Shown here: positions 53,716 through 63,385 of the stretch, piece after piece
Layout of the letters: each line of letters begins with the position of its first letter
Position numbering within the stretch: the first letter of the stretch is position 1
Source: Bifidobacterium parmae
GTDB taxonomy: Bacteria > Actinomycetota > Actinomycetes > Actinomycetales > Bifidobacteriaceae
NCBI RefSeq assembly: GCF_002860365.1
Contig: NZ_NMWT01000008.1
Location: forward strand, 1 to 64,000
Reading direction: 5' to 3'
DNA length: 64,000 bases
The notes under the pieces: generated by a model
What the model was told of the DNA's origin: nothing
Databases searched by the model: none
Seen by the model: only the letters and a program-made list of their open reading frames with translations
Program-made: the position numbers and the translations under genes

Positions 53716-55269
53716 CTACGCCACGCCCAGCAGCGTGAGCACGATGAGCAGCACGTTGAGCGCGACGATCAGCGCGGCCACGGCGATGAACACCGCGTGC
53801 TTGATCGGGCCGTCCACGTACTTGCCCATGAGCTTCTTGTCGTGCGTGTAGCGCAGGAGCGGGATGATCGCGAACGGGATGCCGATCGAGAGAATCACCT
53901 GGCCGATGACCAGCGCCTCGGTGGGGTTCGGCGCGAACCACAGCACGATCAGCCCCGGCACGAGCGTGACGATGCGGCACGCCCACATCGGCGCCTTGAT
54001 GCGCAGCAGCCCGTGCATGATCTCCGAGCCGGCGTAGGTGCCGACCGACGTGGAGCTCAGCGACGAGGCGAGCAGGCCGATCGAGAAGATCGTGCCGATC
54101 ACCGGGCCGAGCACGCTGACGATCGCGTGCTGCGCGCCGCTGATCGAATCGGTGCCCTTCATGCCGTACAGCGAGTTCGCGGCGAGGATCAGCAGCGCGA
54201 GGTTCACGGTGCCGGCGAGCACGAGCGCCCAGAACACGTCGATCTTCGAGCCGTGCAGCAGTTCGCGCGTGGTCGGCCGTTCCTCGCCGCCCGCGTAATG
54301 GTCGTTGACCAGCGTCGAATGCAGGTAGATAGCGTGCGGCATGACGGTCGCGCCGAGCATCGAGGCGGCCATCAGCACGGAATCACGGTTCGAGAACCGC
54401 GGGATCAGGCCGCCGAGCACGTCGGCCGGCGCGGGAGGCGCGATGAGCAGGCCCGCGATGAACCCGAACGTGATGACCAGCAGCAGCGCGATCACCATCT
54501 TCTCGAACAGGCGGTGCGTGCGCCCGCCCTCGAACATGAGCAGCACGGTGGAGACGATGCCGATCACCACGCCTCCCGCGAACAGCGGCAGGCCGAACAG
54601 CAGGTTCAACGCGATCGCCCCGCCGATGAGCTCCGCCAAGTCGGTGGCGATGGCGATCACCTCCGCCTGCATGAAGAACATGAAGCGCCCGGCGTCGCTC
54701 ATGCGCGAGCCGAGCAGTTCGGGCAGCGAGCGCCCGGTCACGATGCCGAGCTTCGCGGACTGGTATTGGATGAGCACGCTCATCGCGTTCGCGACGACCA
54801 GCACCCACATGAGCATGTACCCGTAGCGTGCGCCGGAGGTCACGTTCGCGGCCACGTTGCCCGGATCCACGTAGGCGACGGCCGCCACGAACGCGGGTCC
54901 GAGGATGCTCGCGAGCGAATGGCCGTGGTGGGAGGCGCCCGCCTCATGCCGGGCCCGCTGGCGTTCCTTCTCCAACTCCGATTCGACGCGTTCCGGCCCA
55001 CCGGCCTTCACGTAGTCGCGGTGCTTGTCGACGCTGTGCCGGCGTCCGTAGCCCTTGCCGGCGGAGGTGCCGGGCGCGACGCGCACCGCGTGCCCGCGCC
55101 CGTAGCCTCGCCCTTGCCGTCGCGCGTTCGCGACGGTCGGATCGTTCGTCGCCGCCGCGCCGTCCACGACGCGATCGTCGTTCAGCGCCTTGCGCGCCGT
55201 TTCACCGCGCGTATCCCGCGTCTCGCGCGCTCCGTCATCCGCAATACCGGTATCCTGCACTTGCCGCAC
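53716..55269 (-). CDS. mntH: Nramp-family Mn2+/Fe2+ transporter
   Basis: A 517-aa proton-coupled divalent metal importer with 11 helices. The metal site motif DPGN (135-138 in AYVDPGNVAANVTSG) and the helix 6 motif ATVMPHAIYLHS are intact. A highly charged cytosolic N-tail of about 115 residues (GRGYGRGHAV, GKGYGRRHSV) is unusual. The likely start is GTG 55269 after GAGGGAGA, though a later start would only shorten the tail. Confidence 0.93.
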   Translation of the reverse strand: MRQVQDTGIADDGARETRDTRGETARKALNDDRVVDGAAATNDPTVANARRQGRGYGRGHAVRVAPGTSAGKGYGRRHSVDKHRDYVKAGGPERVESELEKERQRARHEAGASHHGHSLASILGPAFVAAVAYVDPGNVAANVTSGARYGYMLMWVLVVANAMSVLIQYQSAKLGIVTGRSLPELLGSRMSDAGRFMFFMQAEVIAIATDLAELIGGAIALNLLFGLPLFAGGVVIGIVSTVLLMFEGGRTHRLFEKMVIALLLVITFGFIAGLLIAPPAPADVLGGLIPRFSNRDSVLMAASMLGATVMPHAIYLHSTLVNDHYAGGEERPTTRELLHGSKIDVFWALVLAGTVNLALLILAANSLYGMKGTDSISGAQHAIVSVLGPVIGTIFSIGLLASSLSSTSVGTYAGSEIMHGLLRIKAPMWACRIVTLVPGLIVLWFAPNPTEALVIGQVILSIGIPFAIIPLLRYTHDKKLMGKYVDGPIKHAVFIAVAALIVALNVLLIVLTLLGVA

Positions 55270-55376
55270 TCTCCCTCGCGATTACCGCATGATCACCGCA
55301 CACCGGTATAGCGCACCCATGTTGCGCGGCGCAACCCGCCGGCCGGAGTCATGCCGGAGTCCGTCTCAAGTCCGTC

Positions 55377-56138
55377 TCACTGGTCGGCGGGGACGGCCTG
55401 GCCGGGGCATGTGTGGAGGACGGCGAGCATCGCGTCCTTTTCGGCGGACGTGACCGTCAGGCCGTATTTCGATTTGACGCCGATCTGCCGTGCCACGTAG
55501 TCGCAGCGGTAGGCGCCGTTCGTCGGCAGCCAGTACGCGGCGGACGCGGACCCCTTCTCCTGATTGGCGGGGCCGTCGACCGCGAGCAGATTGTACGGAT
55601 CGTTGCCGTAGCGGTACCGTTTCGCCGTGTCCCACTCGCGCGCGCCCGACTGCCACGCGTTCTCCAACGCGACCACATGGTCGATCTGCACGGCGGCGGA
55701 CGTCGTCGCGCCGCGCGTGAACCGTATCGTCTTGCCGGTGTACGGGTCGTCGAGCGTGCCGGACGCGACCGTGCACGCGTACCGGCCGGTCGCGCCCTTG
55801 AACGTGACGTCCTTCAAGTCGCGGGCGAGGACGTCTTCGCGGATGTCGCAGCCGTTCCCGTCATCGTCGGTCTCGCGGTAGCCGAACGCGTCACGGCTGT
55901 AGCCGGACGCGTTCGGATCGTCGTCGACGGCGAGCGTGGCGAGCACGTCGGCAGCCTGTCCGGTCGCCGCCCGCTCGCCGGTGATGCTCGCGACGGTCGG
56001 GCTGATCTCCGGCAGGCCGAGGCCGACCGCCGCGCCGACGAGCGCGGCGAGGATGACGAGGATCAGCACGCGCTCGACCAGCCGCTCCGCGCTGAAGCGG
56101 CGGCGACGGAACCGCGCGGGATGATGACGGCGACTCAC
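55377..56138 (-). CDS. Membrane-anchored HNH nuclease (DUF1524-type)
   Basis: A 253-aa protein: a basic N-terminus (RRHHPARFRRRRF), a membrane helix or signal anchor (VLILVILAALVGAAVGLGL), then an external domain. The nuclease motif is QIDHVVALENAWQSGAREWD, followed by NDPYNLLAVDGPANQEKGS, the HNH/DUF1524 pattern of secreted actinobacterial nucleases. The GTG start at 56138 overlaps the aldo/keto reductase stop (GTGA) and lacks its own ribosome site, so translation is coupled. Confidence 0.85.
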   Translation of the reverse strand: MSRRHHPARFRRRRFSAERLVERVLILVILAALVGAAVGLGLPEISPTVASITGERAATGQAADVLATLAVDDDPNASGYSRDAFGYRETDDDGNGCDIREDVLARDLKDVTFKGATGRYACTVASGTLDDPYTGKTIRFTRGATTSAAVQIDHVVALENAWQSGAREWDTAKRYRYGNDPYNLLAVDGPANQEKGSASAAYWLPTNGAYRCDYVARQIGVKSKYGLTVTSAEKDAMLAVLHTCPGQAVPADQ

Positions 56139-57025
56139 GCGTAGGTGAAGGTGAGGGGGTCGTGGCCGGCGCGGGTGGGGCCGTCGAGCGCGTCGATCGC
56201 GGCGTGTTCGGCCGGTTCGAGCACGAAGCCGAACAGGTCGAGGTTCTGACGCTGGCGGTCCGCGTGTACGGACTTGGGGATGATGATCGTGCCGTTCTCG
56301 ATGTGCCAGCGCAGGATCACCTGGGCGGGCGTGACGCCGTGCGCCTCGGCGATGCGCTCGATCGTGCCGTCGCCGGCGTTGAGGTCGGCGCCGCGGGCCA
56401 TCGGCGAGTACGCTTCGACGGCGATGCCGTGCGCCTTGCAGAAGGCGACGACCTCGCGCTGCTGCCACGTGGGGTGCAGTTCGATCTGGTCGATGGCCGG
56501 CCATTCGCCGGTCTCCTCATGCAGCTTCTCCAGATGCTCGGGCAGGAAGTTGCACACGCCGAGCGTCTTGACGCGGCCCTCATCGCGCAGCTTCGTGAAC
56601 GCCTTCCACGTCTCGCCGCTACGCCAGTCGAACGGCGTGGGCCAGTGAATCATGTACATGTCGACGTAGTCGACCTGGAGTTTGGCGAGGGAGTCGTCAA
56701 ACGCCTTGAGCGCGGAATCGTAGCCCTGCTGGGAGTCGCGCAGCTTGGTGGTGAGCCACAGGCTCTTGCGCTGCTCGCCCGTGTTGTAGCCGGTGGCGGC
56801 GAGCGCGCGGCCCACGCCCGCCTCGTTGTTGTAGCCGGCGGCGCCGTCGATGTGGCGGTAGCCGGCTTCGAGCGCGCTTTCGACGACGGGCACGACGCCT
56901 TCGTCGTCGATGCGCAGGACGCCGAGGCCGATCTGCGGGATGAGATGCCCGTCGTTGAGGGTGACGAGGGGCGTGTGGAAGGTCTTGGGGGTGCCGGTGG
57001 CCGGGGTTCCGGGGGTGTTCGTCAT
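56135..57025 (-). CDS. Aldo/keto reductase, 2,5-diketogluconate reductase type
   Basis: A 296-aa NADPH-dependent carbonyl reductase. Tetrad Asp60 and Tyr65 (RHIDGAAGYNNE), Lys94 (LTTKL), His127 (MIHWP); cofactor loop IIIPKSVHADRQRQN. GGAGAC precedes ATG 57025. Similar in fold class to the gene at 1.4 kb. Cotranscribed with the HNH nuclease, a pairing with no obvious metabolic sense. Confidence 0.9.
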   Translation of the reverse strand: MTNTPGTPATGTPKTFHTPLVTLNDGHLIPQIGLGVLRIDDEGVVPVVESALEAGYRHIDGAAGYNNEAGVGRALAATGYNTGEQRKSLWLTTKLRDSQQGYDSALKAFDDSLAKLQVDYVDMYMIHWPTPFDWRSGETWKAFTKLRDEGRVKTLGVCNFLPEHLEKLHEETGEWPAIDQIELHPTWQQREVVAFCKAHGIAVEAYSPMARGADLNAGDGTIERIAEAHGVTPAQVILRWHIENGTIIIPKSVHADRQRQNLDLFGFVLEPAEHAAIDALDGPTRAGHDPLTFTYA

Positions 57026-57082
57026 AGTGGTTGTCTCCTTATCCGTCTTCCTCATCATAGGTGCCGTCGCCGCCGTTACCAC

Positions 57083-57121
57083 AAGTGCCGTGGCCCGCGG
57101 GAGACGGGGCGCACGGCACTT
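57083..57121 (-). terminator. Hairpin after proS
   Basis: AAGTGCCGTG and its exact complement, 19-nt loop. A degenerate GTGATGTCA-like repeat (57122-57165) lies beside it. Confidence 0.6.
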
Positions 57122-57194
57122 GGTGATGTCACAGTGATGTCATGGTGGCGTCATGGTGACGTCGCGGCGGCATCGCGGGCGCGACGGTCACGGC

Positions 57195-58997
57195 TCACAG
57201 GCGCTCGAGCAGCTCCTTGACGGCGTCGGCGGCCGGCACGACCACCTTGTTCCCGCCGTCGCGGTCGCGGATCTCGATGGTGCCGTCGTTGACGAAGTCG
57301 CGGCCGACCACGGCGATGACGGGCACGCCGATCAGCTCGGCGTCCTTGAACTTGACGCCCGGGGAGACCTTCTTGCGGTCGTCGTAGATGACCTCGACGC
57401 CGTTCGCCTCGAGCTCTTCGACCAGCCTCTCGGCGCCGTCGAACGCCTCGGCGTTCTTGCCGGTGGCGACCACGTGCACCTGGGCGGGGGCGCAGACCTT
57501 CGGCCAGGCGAGGCCGCGCTCGTCGTGATGGGTCTCGGCGATGCAGGCGAGCACGCGGGAGACGCCGATGCCGTAGCAGCCCATCCACACGGGGACGGCC
57601 TTGCCGTTCTGGTCGAGGACCTTGAGGCCCAGCGCCTTCGAATACTTGAGACCGAGCTGGAAGACCTGGCCGATCTCGACGCCGCGTTCGAAGCTCAACG
57701 GGCCGGAGCCGTCCGGGCTCATGTCGCCGTGGCGCACCTCGACGGCCTCGACGGTGCCGTCGGCCTCGAAGTCGCGGCCGTAGACGAGATCGTAGTAGTC
57801 GACCTCGTTCTCGTCGGCGCCCGTGTACCAGGCGGAGCCCTTGACCACGTGGGCGTCCACGAAGTAGCGGCACGGGTTCTCGACGCCGGCCTTCTCGGCC
57901 TGCGGGCCGAGCACCATCGGTCCGATGTAGCCGAGCACCAGCTCCGGGTGCTTCTTGAGGTCGTCCTCGGTGGCCTCTTCGATCTCGGCGGGCGCGAACT
58001 GCGCTTCGAGACGCTTCATGTCGACCGTGCGGTCGCCGGGCACGCCGACGACGACGACCTCGCGCCACGGCTCGTCGTGGTCCTCGTCCTCGGGGTGCTT
58101 GATGGTGATCGCCACGTTCTTGAGGATGTCGGAGGCGGCCCATTCGCGGCCGTCCGTGCGCGGATGGTCGGCGTTGGCGCGTTCGATCATCTTGTCGATG
58201 GTCTTCGCGTCCGGCGTGGCCTCCTTGTGCGCGGCCGGGGTGGCGGAGCAGTCGATCTCGGGCAGTTCGGGCGTGTGCAGCGCCTCCACGTTCCACGCCT
58301 TGCCGGACGGGGCGAGCGCGAACGTGTCCTCGCCGATCGGCATCGGCGCGAGGAACTCCTCGGACGCGGAGCCGCCCATCGGGCCGGACATCGCGAACAC
58401 CGGCACGTACTTGAGGTCGAGACGCTGGAAGACGCGCTCGTAGGCGCCGCGCTCGTCGTAGTACGCCTTCTTCAGGCCCTCCTCGTCGATGTTGAACGAG
58501 TAGGCGTCCTTCATGACGAACTCGCGGCCGCGGATCAGGCCGGCGCGCGGACGGAACTCGTCGCGGTACTTGGTCTGGATCTGGTAGAGGACGACCGGCA
58601 GATCCTTGTAGGACGAGTACATGTCCTTGACGAGGAGGGTGAACATCTCCTCATGGGTGGGGGCGAGCAGGTAGTCGGCCTTGTGGCGGTCCTTGAGACG
58701 GAAGATGTTGTCGCCGTACTCCTCCCAGCGGTGGGTGGCCTCGTACGGTTCGCGCGGCAGCAGGGCCGGGAAGTGCACCTCCTGGGCGCCGATGCCGGCC
58801 ATCTCCTCGCGGATGATCTCCTCGATCTTGTTGAGGACCTTGAGGCCCAGCGGCAGCCAGGTCCAGATGCCGGGCGCGGCCTTGCGGATGTAGCCGGCGC
58901 GCTGCAGCAGCTTCGCCGAATCGACGTCGGCGTCGGCGGGGTCCTCACGCAGCGTGCGCAGGAACAGGGTGGACATACGAAGGGTATTGGAAGTCAT
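57195..58997 (-). CDS. proS: Prolyl-tRNA synthetase (bacterial type)
   Basis: A 600-aa class II synthetase charging tRNA-Pro. Motif 1 region [20 protein letters not shown], motif 2 [21 protein letters not shown], an inserted editing domain (about 225-390) and motif 3 [16 protein letters not shown], then the anticodon-binding domain. Bacterial editing-type architecture. ATG 58997 follows GGAG; the frame extends a few codons upstream without a site. Confidence 0.96.
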   Translation of the reverse strand: MTSNTLRMSTLFLRTLREDPADADVDSAKLLQRAGYIRKAAPGIWTWLPLGLKVLNKIEEIIREEMAGIGAQEVHFPALLPREPYEATHRWEEYGDNIFRLKDRHKADYLLAPTHEEMFTLLVKDMYSSYKDLPVVLYQIQTKYRDEFRPRAGLIRGREFVMKDAYSFNIDEEGLKKAYYDERGAYERVFQRLDLKYVPVFAMSGPMGGSASEEFLAPMPIGEDTFALAPSGKAWNVEALHTPELPEIDCSATPAAHKEATPDAKTIDKMIERANADHPRTDGREWAASDILKNVAITIKHPEDEDHDEPWREVVVVGVPGDRTVDMKRLEAQFAPAEIEEATEDDLKKHPELVLGYIGPMVLGPQAEKAGVENPCRYFVDAHVVKGSAWYTGADENEVDYYDLVYGRDFEADGTVEAVEVRHGDMSPDGSGPLSFERGVEIGQVFQLGLKYSKALGLKVLDQNGKAVPVWMGCYGIGVSRVLACIAETHHDERGLAWPKVCAPAQVHVVATGKNAEAFDGAERLVEELEANGVEVIYDDRKKVSPGVKFKDAELIGVPVIAVVGRDFVNDGTIEIRDRDGGNKVVVPAADAVKELLERL

Positions 58998-59423
58998 AGG
59001 CTCCAAGATATTCAACTCAACCGACAACACCAGGTCGCCGACGGCACATCAGCCGACCAACGGCACCCCAGGTCGCCGATTGCGCACCAGCCGACCGACA
59101 GCACCCAGCCAACCGACGGCACCCAGCCAACCGACGCACCCGGGGCTTCATACCTCGCCGCCATCCAGCGCGACTATTCCCGGGAATCACCCCACCCATC
59201 CGGGAACCATTGCACTGACGCCGTCTCAGCACAAGAAATCCCGGAAAATCACCGCACCATCCGGGAATAGTTGCGCTGACGCCAGCTCAGCACAACTATT
59301 CCCGGACGGAGCCACATATTCCCGGGAAAAATTGCGCCGAGACGACCTACGGGCGGCCGCTCCACGGAAACGCGGCCGCAATCGCAACTGGATGGAACAT
59401 CGGATAGTGACCGCAATCGCTAT
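58998..59423. repeat. Intergenic region with minisatellite and tandem ~47-nt palindromes
   Basis: From about 59040 to 59145 a degenerate repeat built on CCAACCGACGGCACCCAG occurs several times. Then two palindromes, 59199-59245 and 59260-59306, share the frame TCCGGGAA...CTGACGCC...CTCAGCACAA...TCCCGGA with a 14-nt spacer and 61-bp period. The second has perfect 13-bp arms (CCGGGAATAGTTG). Partial copies flank them near 59173-59187 and 59319-59340. Confidence 0.75.
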
Positions 59424-59462
59424 CACGTGGCTGACGATTCTTGGAATTTCGTCAGCCACGTG
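59424..59462 (+). promoter_or_regulatory. Perfect 14-bp-arm palindrome before the large membrane protein
   Basis: CACGTGGCTGACGA (59424-59437), 11-nt loop, exact complement (59449-59462), ending 36 bp before the start codon. It could be a terminator from upstream, an operator or a leader hairpin. Confidence 0.6.
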
Positions 59463-59497
59463 GGAGAATGGAAGGGGACATACGAAGGGGACGAGCA

Positions 59498-61891
59498 ATG
59501 ACGCAACAGCAATCACCGCAACAGGCGCAACCAGCACAACCAGCACAAGCGCCGCCATCCGCGCAATCACCAGCACCGGCGCGATTCCCGCAATCGCCGG
59601 CGGCGCCGCAACCACAGCAGTCACAGCAACCACAGGCGGCACCGGGATTCCCCCAATCACCGACGCCACCGGCACCAGCACAACCGCAACCAGCACAACC
59701 GCAACCATCCGCTCGACCGGACGCGACCGCGCAACCTCCGCGCCGGTCCACCATCCAGACGCTGCTGCTCGTGCTCGGCGTCGCACTCGTCGTCATCGCC
59801 GTGTTCGCGTTCGCATGGTTCGCATACGGGCTGCTCGGCGACGTGGGCCGTGCCGCCTGCGTGCTCGTCGTCGGCGCGATCGCGGTCGGCGTGGCCGTCG
59901 CGCTCACGCCGCGGCTGCGCGTCACCGCGGAGGGACTCGCGTGGGCGGGACTCATCGCGCTCGCCATCGGCGCGATCCTCATCTCCACGATCGGCGGACC
60001 GCGCGTCTCCGGCGAACTCGCGTCGCTCGCCGCCGGCGCGCTGCTATTCACCGTCGCGGGCGTGGGTCTCGGACTGCGGCGTATCCCGTTGCCCTGCGGA
60101 TTGCCGCCGTTGCGCGCGTACTCGTTGTACGCCGTGTTCGCGATGCCGGTCGCCGTCATGCTGATGGCGACCGCGCTGCCGATTCCGGACCATGCGCAAC
60201 GTTTCACCATCGAGAGTGCGCTCGCGGGCGTCACGGCGATCCTGCTCGCGGCGCTGTCGTCCACAGACGCGCGCCGCCGCGCACCGGACTTCGAACGCAT
60301 CGCCGCGCTCGTCGTCGCCACGGTGGCGCTCGTCCTCGCGTCGGTCGCGTTCGTGACGACCGTCGACTACGGGCATGACCTGTGGGCGTCGGCGGCGCTG
60401 CTGCCCGTCGTGGTCGTCGCGTGGGTGGGTGTGATCACCGTCACCTACGTGCGCACGATGACGCGCACCGGACGGCCGCTGCCGACCGGACTGCGGTTCG
60501 TGCCGGTCAGCGCGATCATCTGGGTGCTGGCGGTCTCGACCACGCTGATTCTGCGTATGCTGCCGACGTCGATGGACTTGGAGACCCGACGCATGTGGGC
60601 GTATCTGCCGGCGATCCTCGTGGCCACCGCTGCGGCGATCGCCGCATGCGCGCTGCCGACACGCGCGGTTACGACGGAAACGGTCCCGACGAATACCGTC
60701 CCGACAAACGCCGTCCCGACGGAAACGGTCCCGACAAATACCGTCCCGACGAACGCTGTCCCGTCGAACGCGGCCGAAGCGGGAGCGCGGCGCTTCGCGG
60801 TGAGCACAGCGGAACGGGTGGCGGCGGCGTTGAACGGTTCGACGGTGCTGCTCATCATGGTGTGCGGCGAATTCGGACGTGAGGGGATTCCGCCGCTCGT
60901 GACATCGATGGCCGCGTTCGTGGGTCTGCTCGCCGCGACGACCTTCGCGTGGATGCGTGCGACCGTGCCGACGCGCAAGCCCGAACGGGTGCGGCGCGAG
61001 ACCACGGCGCGTCCGACGGGACCGTATACGATGACTCCGCCTCTGATGGGACCGTATCCGGAAGGGCCATACGCCGTGACACCACAGCCGGTACCGCAGC
61101 AACCGGTACCGCAGCAACCGGTACCGCAGCAGGCGGCGGCGCCCCGACCGGCGTTGTATCCGGACCCATCTCCGGCGGCGCAATATCCGGCGGCACAGTG
61201 TCCGCCGTCGCCGTACCCGCCTGCGTACGCGAATTCGCCGTATCCGACGACGCCGTATCCGTCGGCACCGAACCCGATGCAGCATCCGCTGATGACGCAA
61301 CCGTCGATCGCGCAACCGACGATGTCGCAGCCGCAGGGCGTGATGGTGACGAAGGCGCGGGGCGTGGATTTCGTCGGCGTGATCGTCACGTCGTTCACCG
61401 TGTTGGCGACCGTGTTCCTGTTCTTCGATACGCTGATTTCGCCGCGGCCGTATGCGCCGGCCGATCTCATCTGCGGCGCGGTCGGCGTGGTGACGTTGGC
61501 CGCCGGCGTCCGATGGATGATGGCGTGGCCGCACGTGCGCAGTTGGACGGCTCTATGGCCGGGACTCACCCTGCTGATGGCGCCGTCATTGCTGGTGAGC
61601 TGGACTTCCCCGCTGTCGTTCCCGCGGGCGCTCATCTTGTTCGGACTCGCGTTGGCCGTATTGTTGTGGGGCGCGATTCGAGGGCTTCAGGCTCCGCTCA
61701 TCTACGGCACGGTGGTGCTTGTGGTGCATCTGGTCACCGTGTTGTGGCCGTGGCTGGCCGTGTTCTCGCGACAGTTCTGGTGGGTGTGGCTGCTCATCGG
61801 CGGTGTGATCCTCATCGTGGCGGCCGCCCGCTACGAGGCGAGCCTGAGGACGATGCGCACGCTGGCCACCCGCATCGGCCAGCTACGCTGA
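59498..61891 (+). CDS. Large proline-rich multi-pass membrane protein
   Basis: A 797-aa protein. Residues 1-85 are Gln/Pro/Ala-rich, then a membrane region with about a dozen or more hydrophobic segments begins (TIQTLLLVLGVALVVIAVFA). It is interrupted by a tandem PTNTVPTNAVPTETV repeat near residues 390-425 and a long Pro/Tyr/Gln-rich cytosolic or external loop (about 510-620, with QQPVP repeats). Another cluster of helices ends the protein. The frame matches the general type of large actinobacterial permease-like proteins, but I recognise no catalytic motif. AAGGGGACGAG precedes ATG 59498. Confidence 0.75.
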   Translation: MTQQQSPQQAQPAQPAQAPPSAQSPAPARFPQSPAAPQPQQSQQPQAAPGFPQSPTPPAPAQPQPAQPQPSARPDATAQPPRRSTIQTLLLVLGVALVVIAVFAFAWFAYGLLGDVGRAACVLVVGAIAVGVAVALTPRLRVTAEGLAWAGLIALAIGAILISTIGGPRVSGELASLAAGALLFTVAGVGLGLRRIPLPCGLPPLRAYSLYAVFAMPVAVMLMATALPIPDHAQRFTIESALAGVTAILLAALSSTDARRRAPDFERIAALVVATVALVLASVAFVTTVDYGHDLWASAALLPVVVVAWVGVITVTYVRTMTRTGRPLPTGLRFVPVSAIIWVLAVSTTLILRMLPTSMDLETRRMWAYLPAILVATAAAIAACALPTRAVTTETVPTNTVPTNAVPTETVPTNTVPTNAVPSNAAEAGARRFAVSTAERVAAALNGSTVLLIMVCGEFGREGIPPLVTSMAAFVGLLAATTFAWMRATVPTRKPERVRRETTARPTGPYTMTPPLMGPYPEGPYAVTPQPVPQQPVPQQPVPQQAAAPRPALYPDPSPAAQYPAAQCPPSPYPPAYANSPYPTTPYPSAPNPMQHPLMTQPSIAQPTMSQPQGVMVTKARGVDFVGVIVTSFTVLATVFLFFDTLISPRPYAPADLICGAVGVVTLAAGVRWMMAWPHVRSWTALWPGLTLLMAPSLLVSWTSPLSFPRALILFGLALAVLLWGAIRGLQAPLIYGTVVLVVHLVTVLWPWLAVFSRQFWWVWLLIGGVILIVAAARYEASLRTMRTLATRIGQLR

Positions 61892-62434
61892 GTCGGGGCC
61901 GCCGTGCGGTAGCTGCGGTAGCTGCGGTAGCTGCGGTAGTGGATGCGACGGCTACGTGGTTCGCCGGACGTCGGTTCGGCCGGCTCGGATTCTACCGATG
62001 CGAGTTGGCCGACTCGCATCAAATGGGTGGGGCTGGTCGAACGACCTGAGTGAACGACCCGAACGACGTCGCATTCTGAAAAACGCCACAGTCCCTTACC
62101 TGCACTGTAAAGACGCAATGTGAAGATGGCCACGATATGAGGGCGCGTATCCCATCATCTTCATCAGGGGGAGACTGGAGCCCCGGCCCCGACCGTACCT
62201 TGTCAGCCACCTATGCGGTGTTCCGCCACGCTGTCAACCGTCATGGACAGGCACCACATCCATGAACACGTCAATATCGTGGGGCTCGCCGCAAGCACAC
62301 GCCACGGAGAATCCCGTGGAGCAACGTCGCATCACACGAATACGGCCAATGACAAGCTGGTGTCCAATTGGACACTCTGGACCAGTGAATTGTTATATTT
62401 GATAGGCATGGAACCATAGGACGAGGAGCGGAAC
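61892..62434. other. Low-GC boundary region before the restriction-like genes
   Basis: A 540-bp gap. A GCGGTAGCT nonanucleotide repeats about four times at 61906-61939. GC content visibly falls from here to the window end. A hairpin-like GGGGAGACTGGAGCCCC stretch lies near 62166. No tRNA or integrase is seen, so the junction is not explained. Confidence 0.5.
62360..62396 (+). promoter_or_regulatory. Promoter with palindromic operator for the restriction-like genes
   Basis: The 16-bp perfect palindrome GTGTCCAATTGGACAC (62360-62375) overlaps a -35 element, TTGGAC (62368-62373); -10 TGTTAT (62391-62396) follows after exactly 17 bp. A protein bound there would block the promoter. Confidence 0.65.
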
Positions 62435-63382
62435 TTGCGCATCATTGACAAACTTGATGTGAACGAGTACGAGCTGGACGCCCGGCTCCTCGACATGTTG
62501 CTGACAGACAAGACCACGGGAGACACCATCCGATGGTGCACCGATGGATACCGATCATTGGGTGACGGATACGCCGCCTACGACATGATGACACGTGATT
62601 CCGTTACGGCGGGCAGCGCCGCGGTCGTCATGCCTCGCGCCGCGAAGCCTGTCGAGGAACAGCTTCGGCGCACTAGGGTCAACGCCGAGGTGTTCACGCC
62701 GGCATGGGTGTGCAACGTGCAGAACAATGCGGTGGATGACGCTTGGTTCGGAAGACCTTTTGTGTTCAATATTCCCCGTGGACAGACTTGGATTCCCACC
62801 CGCCGCCGTGTGGTGTTCAATGACGGCAGGACCTGGACCGGTTACGTGGATGAGCGCGTGCTTGAGGTCACGTGCGGGGAAGCCCCCTACCTGACAAGTC
62901 GGTATGATGCCGTTACGGGCTCGCTTATCCCGGTCCGGGAACGGATAGGACTGCTCGACCGCAAGCTGCGCGTCGTCGCGGAGAACGCCGCCGATGACGC
63001 CGAATGGCTGAAATGGTCATTGCGTGCCTTCGAAAGTTCCTACGGTTATGACTATCAGGGGGACAGCGTGCTGCTGGCCAGAGAGAACCTGCTGGCCACA
63101 TACTGCGATGCGTTCGCGGAACGGTTCGGACGCCGTCCGACCGCCGCGGAACTGCGCCGAGTGGCCAACGTGATCGCTTGGAACATATGGCAGATGGACG
63201 GCTCGGATTCCACGGTACCCTATGCATTCACGGAAGTACCCAAACCGCACTCAGCAATTGGATTGTTTGATGCGCAACTGGATGAACCGGCCACTATGCG
63301 TGTGCCCGTGAAGGCGAAGGTCTACGATTGGCGGGCGAGGCGACCTGAGACGTTCGAGTCGACGATGACCGGGAGGAATTGA
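62435..63382 (+). CDS. 315-aa restriction-system-associated protein
   Basis: A TTG start follows GAGGAG by 7 nt. The protein has strongly patterned segments: RWCTDGY (33-39), AEVFTPAWVCNVQNN (84-98), DDAWFG (101-106), EVTCGEAPYLTSRYD (144-158), RIGLLDRKLRVV (170-181), ESSYGYDYQGDSVLLARENL (200-219) and IAWNIWQMDG (247-256). I associate these with proteins encoded next to helicases of restriction-modification-like systems; FTPAWVC recalls the xTPxxVC region of some adenine methylases, but no SAM-binding or NPPY motif is seen. Its stop is 3 bp before the helicase gene, so the two work together. Confidence 0.65.
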   Translation: MRIIDKLDVNEYELDARLLDMLLTDKTTGDTIRWCTDGYRSLGDGYAAYDMMTRDSVTAGSAAVVMPRAAKPVEEQLRRTRVNAEVFTPAWVCNVQNNAVDDAWFGRPFVFNIPRGQTWIPTRRRVVFNDGRTWTGYVDERVLEVTCGEAPYLTSRYDAVTGSLIPVRERIGLLDRKLRVVAENAADDAEWLKWSLRAFESSYGYDYQGDSVLLARENLLATYCDAFAERFGRRPTAAELRRVANVIAWNIWQMDGSDSTVPYAFTEVPKPHSAIGLFDAQLDEPATMRVPVKAKVYDWRARRPETFESTMTGRN

Positions 63383-63385
63383 TCC

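Noticed and set aside
59199-59306. 61-bp-period repeats considered as a CRISPR array
   Set aside because: Only two full copies with a 14-nt spacer, too short for CRISPR spacers.
62019-62210. 63-codon minus-strand frame before the restriction-like genes
   Set aside because: Short, no family resemblance, and only a weak start context; not supported well enough to call.
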